A stretch of DNA of 64,000 nucleotides from assembly GCA_937872225.1 (NCBI GenBank), contig CALMRZ010000047.1, positions 1 to 64,000 of the forward strand. Reading direction: 5' to 3'. The first letter of the stretch is position 1. Every line of letters begins with the position of its first letter. The notes below the pieces were generated by a model. That model saw nothing but the letters and a program-made list of their open reading frames with translations. It searched no databases and was not told the origin of the DNA. This document shows, piece after piece, positions 58,229 through 64,000 of the stretch. Position numbers and translations under genes: made by a program. Source of the DNA: an uncultured Spirochaetota bacterium. GTDB lineage: Bacteria; Spirochaetota; UBA4802; UBA5550.

Positions 58229-58609
58229 CTACTGCTTCGCCAGCGTATCGTTTACAACACGGGCAAAATTAAGCAGTATCTGCTCCCGGCTTGCACCGGA
58301 GGCCGTGACAAAAAGGGCCTTGCGGAGGACCCTGTTTGATTTGCATTTGATAAGGGCTTTTATCTCGCCTTTCGTCTGCGATTCCTTCATGGCGTTATTA
58401 TCGTTGTAGGAGAATTTCTCAATGCCCTGGGAGAAATAATATATTATGATTTCAATCCGGTCATAGCCGCTCCTCGTCCGCATGCTGCCGGGAAGGTCCG
58501 CCCGCACTTCATCTTCCTTCAGACTTATGCCGGCCGGGATTTTCACCACCAGTTCGCCGACGGGAGGTGCGGCAAGGATAATTGACAGGACTATTGATAG
58601 CAAATGCAT
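58229..58609 (-). CDS. Small exported protein of unknown function
   Basis: 126 residues from ATG 58609. A hydrophobic start (MHLLSIVLSIILAAPPVGELV) looks like a signal peptide, followed by a mixed alpha/beta domain with GSMRTRSGYDRIEIIIYYFSQG and ALIKCKSNRVLRKALFVTAS. The family is not recognised. The upstream frame to 58642 is less typical of a signal sequence. It is convergent with pdxA. Confidence 0.65.
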   Translation of the reverse strand: MHLLSIVLSIILAAPPVGELVVKIPAGISLKEDEVRADLPGSMRTRSGYDRIEIIIYYFSQGIEKFSYNDNNAMKESQTKGEIKALIKCKSNRVLRKALFVTASGASREQILLNFARVVNDTLAKQ

Positions 58610-58828
58610 ATTGTTTCCGCCGGGAGAATTTCTATCCTGCAACTTTTACAGGGTAGAACATACGCGTTTAAATGTAAATACAATAACGGAACCATGGGCT
58701 TTTTCCATGAAAAACGGGGTGCGGATTTATAATCATGAATTGATCATTTTGTTCCGATTACTAATAAGGAAGCATTTTATATTGCCAGACCCTGTACGCT
58801 GTTATATAATGATATATGAGGAATGGAT

Positions 58829-59272
58829 ATGAATGAAGCATTGATAATAAAGTCAGTATTTCTCTTTATGGTGGTATGGACAATCGGGATTGCGATGCTC
58901 TGGTTCAGGCCCAGGGTCGAGATTGTATGGAAGATCATTGCAACGGTCATCCTGGTGTTTTATACATGGTTCTTTTTCGATGAGATCAGCAGCGGCTATA
59001 ACAGCTTTTCCGCAGGATGGTACGGCTTCATCCTCAATTTCCTGAAGGAGGTTCTCTCCCTCGTGTTCGTGAACCTTTTCTTCATATGGCCCGTGGCCCT
59101 GATCATTATATTCTACAAGGCGGACGCCATCGGCGCCGAGAAACTCCTGAAATTTCTCTGCGTCCTTACCCTGGTGCTGTGGATCGTTTTCATCCTGTAT
59201 TTCTTTTTCAGCAAGGGTATCGACGAGTTCATGATCAAAAACTTCAAGGAAATGGTGCCCGGTGCGAAATAA
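58829..59272 (+). CDS. Integral membrane protein of unknown function
   Basis: 147 residues from the second ATG (58829), which has GAGG at better spacing than the one at 58823. Four transmembrane helices (about 7-25, 33-52, 66-92 and 107-133) fill nearly the whole protein. The family is not recognised. It overlaps the TPR gene by 11 bases, so the two are probably translated together. Confidence 0.7.
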   Translation: MNEALIIKSVFLFMVVWTIGIAMLWFRPRVEIVWKIIATVILVFYTWFFFDEISSGYNSFSAGWYGFILNFLKEVLSLVFVNLFFIWPVALIIIFYKADAIGAEKLLKFLCVLTLVLWIVFILYFFFSKGIDEFMIKNFKEMVPGAK

Positions 59273-59780
59273 ATTTTTCATGGGGGCCGCCGTCGCTCTG
59301 TTCGCGTTATCCCTTGCGGCAACGGCCGGCGCGACCCCGCGGGAAAATTCCTCGGAACTCTACCGCAAGGGAGCCCGCCTTGCCATTGACGGGCAGCTGG
59401 ACAAGGCAATCCTGGTTTTCAAAAAGGTGGTGGAGATAAGCCCCTATTACTGCATGGGACATTACGGCCTGGGGAAGGCATATCTGTATAAATACGGCAT
59501 GATGAATGACGCCATTCGGCACCTGAAAACGTCTGTAAAACTGGACAGGAAGCTCGTGAAGGGGTATTTTTATCTGGGCATAGCCTATTTCATGGGGAAA
59601 CATTACCGGGAGGCCGCGTCAGCGTTCAAGTCCGCCTACAGCTATGATGATACCTATCTTGAAGCCCTGTACAACCTCGGCGTGGTGTATGAAATAATGG
59701 AGCAGCAATACAAATCATCGGTTTATTACAATAGATACCTTGAGGAAAGGGCAAAGGAATCGGAAGATCTTGTCTTTTAG
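59262..59780 (+). CDS. Exported tetratricopeptide-repeat protein
   Basis: 172 residues starting with GTG at 59262. A signal peptide (about 1-25, ending AGAT) is followed by at least three TPR units: ELYRKGARLAIDGQLDKAILVFKKVVEISPYY, GHYGLGKAYLYKYGMMNDAIRHLKTSVKLDRK and GYFYLGIAYFMGKHYREAASAFKSAYSYDD, plus a fourth. TPR arrays bind partner proteins; the partner may be the membrane protein encoded just upstream. Confidence 0.85.
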   Translation: MRNKFFMGAAVALFALSLAATAGATPRENSSELYRKGARLAIDGQLDKAILVFKKVVEISPYYCMGHYGLGKAYLYKYGMMNDAIRHLKTSVKLDRKLVKGYFYLGIAYFMGKHYREAASAFKSAYSYDDTYLEALYNLGVVYEIMEQQYKSSVYYNRYLEERAKESEDLVF

Positions 59781-59793
59781 AATCCCCTGACGT

Positions 59794-59946
59794 TCAGCCG
59801 TTTTTCATGTAATTCCTGACAATCCGAGCAATGGATTTGCCATAATGCCTCTCGATCTCGTTGAGACAGCGATATTGCTCCGATGGTGTTTCTTTGCGGA
59901 TGAATCCGTAGAGGCACAGGCCGGCTATTATTTCGTCAGTGGTCAT
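59794..59946 (-). CDS. Short conserved-looking protein of 50 residues
   Basis: From ATG 59946, with AGGA upstream, to TGA at 59794-59796. It reads MTTDEIIAGLCLYGFIRKET, continues with QYRCLNEIERHYGKSIARIV and ends NYMKNG. Amphipathic helices and a proper ribosome-binding site make it plausible, but no family is recognised. It is convergent with the TPR gene. Confidence 0.5.
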   Translation of the reverse strand: MTTDEIIAGLCLYGFIRKETPSEQYRCLNEIERHYGKSIARIVRNYMKNG

Positions 59947-60097
59947 CGTTTATCCTGCTGATAGTAGAAATTTCGCACATTGAGCATGGCTGTTGAATCG
60001 GGCACTGCCGTGCGTGGCGGTCCCAAGCCCTTTCTCCTTGCATCATGCCCGATAGTCACTATAGTTATCGGAACAATAGGCGCAGGATATTAATTCA

Positions 60098-60403
60098 CTA
60101 TACTTTGAACAGGCTCCCGGCCTTCTTTTTGCCCAACTCGTGATCGTAATCGCTGTAATCGACGAACACGAGATCGGGAAGTTTCTTCTTCGTCCTCATC
60201 ACGATCTCAAATTTACCCCCCTGGGCCTCTTTTGAGGTGACGTATTTAAATTCCCTTCCGCATGAAGGGCATTTTTTCAGGTCCTTGAGCTCTATGCCGA
60301 TCTTCTTGCAGCCGGGACAATGGCCGTACTTGTCATCAACCATTACAATGTGTTCCTCTATGTCCTTGATGTCGACTTCGGTCCAGACTCTTAAATATTC
60401 CAT
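60098..60403 (-). CDS. Zinc-ribbon protein of unknown function
   Basis: 101 residues with two cysteine pairs, CPGCKK (about residues 29-32) and CPSCGREFKY (about 45-48), forming a zinc ribbon. The N-terminal part (MEYLRVWTEVDIKDIEEHIV) and a beta-rich C-terminus carry DYSDYDHELGKKK. Such proteins often bind nucleic acid or another protein. AGGAGC precedes the ATG. The dusB gene lies upstream on the same strand, with 27 bases between. Confidence 0.78.
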   Translation of the reverse strand: MEYLRVWTEVDIKDIEEHIVMVDDKYGHCPGCKKIGIELKDLKKCPSCGREFKYVTSKEAQGGKFEIVMRTKKKLPDLVFVDYSDYDHELGKKKAGSLFKV

Positions 60404-60430
60404 ATCTTGCTCCTTCCTGGTTTATTGCAA

Positions 60431-61444
60431 TCATGATGCCTTGAAGGCAATTCCTGTTCTGATGTCAAAATGCCTGATTGATTCGTGACTGTTTCGGGTA
60501 AAGTAATCGTTAACGATGTCGATGATTGGCCCGATGGTTTCTTCCTTTCGTATCCTGGTGAAAAGCTCGTGGCCGTACCGCGCGTTCTGTGAGTAATAGA
60601 CTGAAAAACGGTGGCTCCTGCTTTTATGGAGACGTTCCGGCAGGTATTCCCTGATGCGCTCGAGCGTCCTGATGAAAATATCGCGGACATTGACTTCCAG
60701 GCCGGCCTCCCCGGTATTGATCAGGTCCGCTGCGAGCCTGAAAATCCAGGGTGATTTGACAGCTTCCCGTCCGATCATGACGCCGTCACATCCGGTTTCA
60801 TGCATCCTTTCAATGGCGGATTGCGGCGTGTCGATATCCCCGTTGCCGATAACCGGAATTGATACGGTCTGTTTTGCCAGGGAGACCAGACGCCAGTCCG
60901 CTTTCCGACGGAAGGAAAGCCTGGCATACCGTGGGTGAACGGTTATGAAATCGACACCTTCGCCTTCGATCATTTTAATGAAATTGATGAAGCGCTCCTC
61001 ATTGCTGTCCTCGTAGCCGGTCCGCATTTTCACCGATAGCCGTGTCGGACAGGCTTTACGGCAGGCCTTTATGATGCTTTGCGCCCGATTGTTATCGGTC
61101 AGCAGGTACGCACCCTGGCCTTTTTTTACTATATCATGGTTGGGACAGCCCATGTTGATGTCCACGCCGAAGCATCCGGTGTCGGAGAGAATTGAGCAGG
61201 CCCTAGCCATCACGCCGGGATCTGACCCGACGATCTGGTAGATGAGAGGGTCGTCAAAACCACGCCTGGTAACCATTGGCTCATTGTTGGGTGCGTGGGC
61301 TGCGATCGCGCCGGCGCTCAGCATCTCGGAGAAAAGAACCGTTTCCGGGCATATTTCCTTTATGACATGGCGCAGGGCCGGCGTTGAAGTTTCAGCCATG
61401 GGGGCCAGGAAGAGTTTTCCGGGCAGTATATTCATAACCTTCAT
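60431..61444 (-). CDS. dus: tRNA-dihydrouridine synthase (Dus family)
   Basis: Flavoenzyme that reduces uridines in tRNA to dihydrouridine. 337 residues from ATG 61444 (another ATG at 61435). The family elements are PGKLFLAPMAETSTPALRHV, QIVGSDPGVMARACSILSDTGCFGVDINMGCPNHDIVKKGQGAYLL (catalytic Cys in NMGCP), VKMRTGYED, ITVHPR and IPVIGNGDIDTPQSA. The subtype (DusB-like) is not certain. The upstream frame to 61516 contains no family sequence. Confidence 0.9.
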   Translation of the reverse strand: MKVMNILPGKLFLAPMAETSTPALRHVIKEICPETVLFSEMLSAGAIAAHAPNNEPMVTRRGFDDPLIYQIVGSDPGVMARACSILSDTGCFGVDINMGCPNHDIVKKGQGAYLLTDNNRAQSIIKACRKACPTRLSVKMRTGYEDSNEERFINFIKMIEGEGVDFITVHPRYARLSFRRKADWRLVSLAKQTVSIPVIGNGDIDTPQSAIERMHETGCDGVMIGREAVKSPWIFRLAADLINTGEAGLEVNVRDIFIRTLERIREYLPERLHKSRSHRFSVYYSQNARYGHELFTRIRKEETIGPIIDIVNDYFTRNSHESIRHFDIRTGIAFKAS

Positions 61445-61657
61445 TGTGAGCTCAAGTTGTAAATTGTCAATTTGAATTTTACAGTATTTGTTCCCGGATG
61501 GGTTTGTCTGTGACAAGTACTTTTTTCCGATAACTATCAGGCAGGGTCGATCAAATTGTTAAGAAAAATTGCTTGGAAAACGCGATCTGGAAAAAAATTT
61601 CATAAATCATTTTCTAAATCGTAAGTAGTAAAAAGTCTTCATGCAAGAGGTTTGGTT

Positions 61658-62107
61658 ATGAATATAGATACTACTATTAATATCAATTCACATGTTTACG
61701 GATTGCTTTCCAAAGCGATTGTATTGACCGGTTATTCCAAAAATCAGATTATATCAAGCCTGATGCGAAGGATCGGGGATGATCATGATGCGATGATCGC
61801 AACGTGGACCCGCATTAGATACCAGAAACGCGGGAATAAAGAGGATTGGCGCCAACTGCATCTGACACTCAGGCCTGATGAGTATGAGTTTTTTCTTGAT
61901 CTCAGGAAGGTGTTCAAGTTTTCCGTGTCATGCCTTGTAGCCTATGCAGTTGAGAAATATCTTGATGAGATTTTGAAAAAGTTATATAAAGGTGACGATA
62001 ACTATAGATATAAGAACTATATGTTTCAGCGTATTATTGTTGATGGTGTAGTCTGCTGGATGCTGTCCTGGGGAATACCGCAAAGCATAGTTGTCAGTCA
62101 TTATTGA
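61658..62107 (+). CDS. AT-rich hypothetical protein, possibly ribbon-helix-helix-like
   Basis: 149 residues from ATG 61658 with AGAGG upstream. The first 35 residues (TININSHVYGLLSKAIVLTGYSKNQIISSLMRRI) have the size and pattern of a ribbon-helix-helix DNA-binding motif. The remainder is mixed, with WRQLHLTLRPDEYEFFLDLRKVFKFSVSCLVAYAVEKYLDEI, a second similar-looking segment. It is noticeably more AT-rich than the surrounding genes and stands alone between two leader regions, which may point to acquisition. Function unknown. Confidence 0.6.
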   Translation: MNIDTTININSHVYGLLSKAIVLTGYSKNQIISSLMRRIGDDHDAMIATWTRIRYQKRGNKEDWRQLHLTLRPDEYEFFLDLRKVFKFSVSCLVAYAVEKYLDEILKKLYKGDDNYRYKNYMFQRIIVDGVVCWMLSWGIPQSIVVSHY

Positions 62108-62240
62108 GTTAATAGCTGATTTGCCGTATATTTGTAGGATTACACACCAACCATATTGATTTTACGAACAATCTGCATAGTTCTTGACGGCATGAAAAAA
62201 TATTATTAAAAGGACATTTAAATAAAATAAGGAGTCTATC

Positions 62241-63575
62241 GTGGAATTAAAAAGGCAGATAGGTTTGGTTACGGCAATGATGATTATCATAGCCGATGTA
62301 ATAGGAACCGGGATTTTCATGACTACCGGTGAAGTGCTTGGCATGACGGGGAGCGCTGTGGCAGTGCTTGTTCTTTTCGGCATAGGAGGTGTCATTGCCT
62401 TGACCGGTTCCCTGTGCTATGCGGAACTGGCCACCATGTGGCCTGAAGATGGCGGTGAGTATGTTTATCTGAAAAAGATCTATGGCCACCTGCCTTCATT
62501 CCTGTCTGGATGGATCTCCCTTATCATTGGTTTCTCCCTGGCTGCTTCAATGTCTGCAATAACAGCTGTAAACTATGTAAACAAGCTTTCCCCTGAAGGC
62601 ATTTTCACCGGTTCATGGCTCCCGAAATTTGTCGCAGCAGGAATAATTGTATTTTTCAGCATGATACACCTGATCGGTGTGCAGAAAGGCAGTCTGGTGC
62701 AGAACATATTGACGATATTAAAACTTTTAGTAGTCTTTTTGTTCATAGCATTAGGTTTCTATTTCGCGGACTGGTCTACGGTTGGCAGATTGTCCGATAA
62801 CTATCAGGTGGGAGATGGATCCTCTGTCTTTAAATGGGGGTCGGCCCTCATTATTATTATGTATGCTTACTCCGGATGGAACGGCACAACCTATATCGCG
62901 GGAGAGATACGGGATCCCGATAAGAATCTGCCCCGGGCCCTGTTTCTGGGAACGCTTCTGATCACCGTGATTTATCTCGCCATGAACGTGGTATACCTGA
63001 TGTCGGCTCCCGGGGATGTGATCATGACTGAAGGGAAGTACACCATAGGAGCGCTGGCCGCGAAAAATCTCTTCGGCCCGAACATAGGCCCTGTGTTCGA
63101 TGCCAGCATCGTCCTTATCCTGCTTTCGTCAGTATCAGTTCAGATGATGATCGGCCCCCGCGTAACCTTCGCAATGGCCAAGGACAGGACTATATTCGGG
63201 TCCCTGGGGCGCGTAAACCTGCGCTTCCAAACGCCTGACCTCGCCATTGTGGTGCAGATGGTCATCGCTGTTTTTTACGTGTTCATCGGCTTTGACGCGA
63301 TCCTGAAAATGCTTATTTACATGGGGTTTGCCCTGAGTATTTTTCCTCTCATGACAGTTATCGGAATGGTCTACACCAGGATTAAAAAACCTGAACTGGC
63401 GCGTCCCTTCAGGGTGCCGCTTTTTCCGTTGATCCCGTTGATATATATCACCCTGATGATTGCAGTTATTATTACAACATTAATTGAGAAAACAGTACCA
63501 TCATTGTTTGCCGTTGGCGTAGTTCTGGTGGGAATTGTTATTTTCTTTATAAGAAGCAGGATAGTGAAGGAGTAG
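62241..63575 (+). CDS. APC-family amino-acid permease
   Basis: 444 residues and about 12 transmembrane helices. The family start IGLVTAMMIIIADVIGTGIFMTTGEVLGMTGS carries the glycine-rich substrate motif. SLCYAELATMWPEDGGEYVYLKKIYG and AYSGWNGTTYIAGEIRDPDKNLPRA are also typical of L-type/APC permeases. It exchanges or imports amino acids; the substrate is not evident. GTG start at 62241 follows AAGGAG. A terminator follows the stop. Confidence 0.93.
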   Translation: MELKRQIGLVTAMMIIIADVIGTGIFMTTGEVLGMTGSAVAVLVLFGIGGVIALTGSLCYAELATMWPEDGGEYVYLKKIYGHLPSFLSGWISLIIGFSLAASMSAITAVNYVNKLSPEGIFTGSWLPKFVAAGIIVFFSMIHLIGVQKGSLVQNILTILKLLVVFLFIALGFYFADWSTVGRLSDNYQVGDGSSVFKWGSALIIIMYAYSGWNGTTYIAGEIRDPDKNLPRALFLGTLLITVIYLAMNVVYLMSAPGDVIMTEGKYTIGALAAKNLFGPNIGPVFDASIVLILLSSVSVQMMIGPRVTFAMAKDRTIFGSLGRVNLRFQTPDLAIVVQMVIAVFYVFIGFDAILKMLIYMGFALSIFPLMTVIGMVYTRIKKPELARPFRVPLFPLIPLIYITLMIAVIITTLIEKTVPSLFAVGVVLVGIVIFFIRSRIVKE

Positions 63576-63583
63576 GATAGTAT

Positions 63584-63627
63584 GCCGGCGCAATTCATGA
63601 ATGGAACGGCGCCGGCTCGTTTTATTT
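63584..63627 (+). terminator. Terminator between the permease and the chorismate mutase gene
   Basis: GCCGGCGC (63584-63591) pairs with GCGCCGGC (63609-63616), then TCGTTTTATTT. Eight-bp GC stem with a 17-base loop and a T-rich tail. It sits between the convergent permease and aroH genes. Confidence 0.7.
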
Positions 63628-64000
63628 CTCCGATGTATAAAACTTGTTCTTGCTCGCAGTTCCCAGGTCCGGGCGCAATTTTTCCGCCTCATGAAGATAC
63701 ACATGCTTCATTTCTTCCTGTTTAAGATCGGTATTGACGTGCAACAGAACGCGGATGCAGCTTTTTAGGCTTCCCTGAACCGGTATCTCCATCGTGCAGA
63801 AAAGTGGTGTGTACAACCACCCCATCTGGCGGGCGGCAACTGCCGGGAATTCCGCGTTCAGGTCTTCGGTTACTGAAAAAATTGCCGATGCTATGTCATC
63901 AGTCCGGATATCATTGAGCCTGACCAGTGTCTCAAGCATTTCCTTTGTCCTGGCCACGATATCGCTTTTCGTGTTGGCGGGGGCCGTTGTGGCACCCCGT
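63622..64000 (-). CDS. aroH: Chorismate mutase AroH, 5' end beyond the window
   Basis: Converts chorismate to prephenate in phenylalanine/tyrosine synthesis. The AroH-type trimeric fold is clear: RGATTAPANTKSDI at the window edge, SAIFSVTEDLNAEFPAVAARQMGWLYTPLFC, GSLKSCIRVLLHVNTD and KHVYLHEAEKLRPDLG. Catalytic-type residues (Arg of the RGATT segment and of CIRVL, Glu in MEIPV) are present. The conserved RGATT part lies before the first internal GTG (63957), so the true start is past base 64000 and only a few residues are missing. Confidence 0.9.
   Translation of the reverse strand, partial: RGATTAPANTKSDIVARTKEMLETLVRLNDIRTDDIASAIFSVTEDLNAEFPAVAARQMGWLYTPLFCTMEIPVQGSLKSCIRVLLHVNTDLKQEEMKHVYLHEAEKLRPDLGTASKNKFYTSEK

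Overview
The window looks like chromosomal DNA of a spirochaete (phylum Spirochaetota), possibly a Leptospirales-like or uncultivated relative. It is GC-rich in coding regions, with AT-rich gaps. The main evidence is a flagellar export/regulation operon in the order fliL-fliY-fliO-fliP-fliQ-fliR-flhB-flhA-flhF-flhG-(unknown)-fliA-FapA/Jag protein-(small protein)-SwrB-like protein-cheR-cheD. It is supported by a DUF4398+LysM lipoprotein, stand-alone STAS proteins and FlgM. The phylum is an inference from gene order and protein style; no rRNA gene is present to confirm it.

Layout. 1-17.4 kb: a STAS protein, an AT-rich regulatory gap and the long flagellar operon. A near-consensus sigma-28 promoter (792-818) precedes fliL, and a second one (25106-25132, minus) drives flgM, so the fliA gene inside the operon and its anti-sigma factor are both tied into one sigma-28 circuit. 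17.4-21.5 kb: a housekeeping cluster yicC-remA-gmk-rpoZ-miaA-hfq-SPFH protein, with overlapping genes. 21.5-33.6 kb: a tiny basic COX24/mS38-like gene, cheW, an iron-alcohol-dehydrogenase-like protein that appears to have lost its metal site, flgM, rsmI, a broken chemoreceptor-like gene, a NapH/NapG-like polyferredoxin beside a DUF362 protein, an FKBP lipoprotein and tgt. 33.6-44.3 kb: STAS, DUF4398/LysM lipoprotein, an alternative sigma-70-family factor, a glycosyltransferase, a cobalamin riboswitch in front of a TIM-barrel gene that I read as the cobamide-remodelling enzyme CbiR, tRNA-Ala(CGC), a sodium-solute symporter, a frameshifted unknown gene and ExbB/ExbD. 44.5-64 kb: ispG, VapBC-like toxin-antitoxin, uppP, tRNA-Lys(CTT), an aminotransferase/omega-amidase/Dph6-like cluster, envelope hydrolases (M23, M19), bactofilin-pdxA, dusB, an amino-acid permease and a chorismate mutase cut by the window end.

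How it fits together. FliPQR-FlhAB form the export gate, FliY is the C-ring/switch component with a retained CheC-type phosphatase motif, FlhF/FlhG set flagellar number and position, FliA/FlgM time late-gene expression, and CheR/CheD/CheW plus the broken receptor belong to chemotaxis. There are no rRNA genes, CRISPR arrays, complete insertion sequences or prophage. Non-coding structure is unusually rich: long perfect inverted repeats sit at gene boundaries in the flagellar operon, with dispersed palindromic repeats elsewhere.

The strongest second-look items are the riboswitch-CbiR pair, the Fe-ADH-fold pseudoenzyme, the stop-codon-in-the-loop hairpin at the end of flhA, the branched inverted-repeat element ahead of flhF, and three genes broken by frameshifts or deletion, two of them with a homopolymer run at the break.
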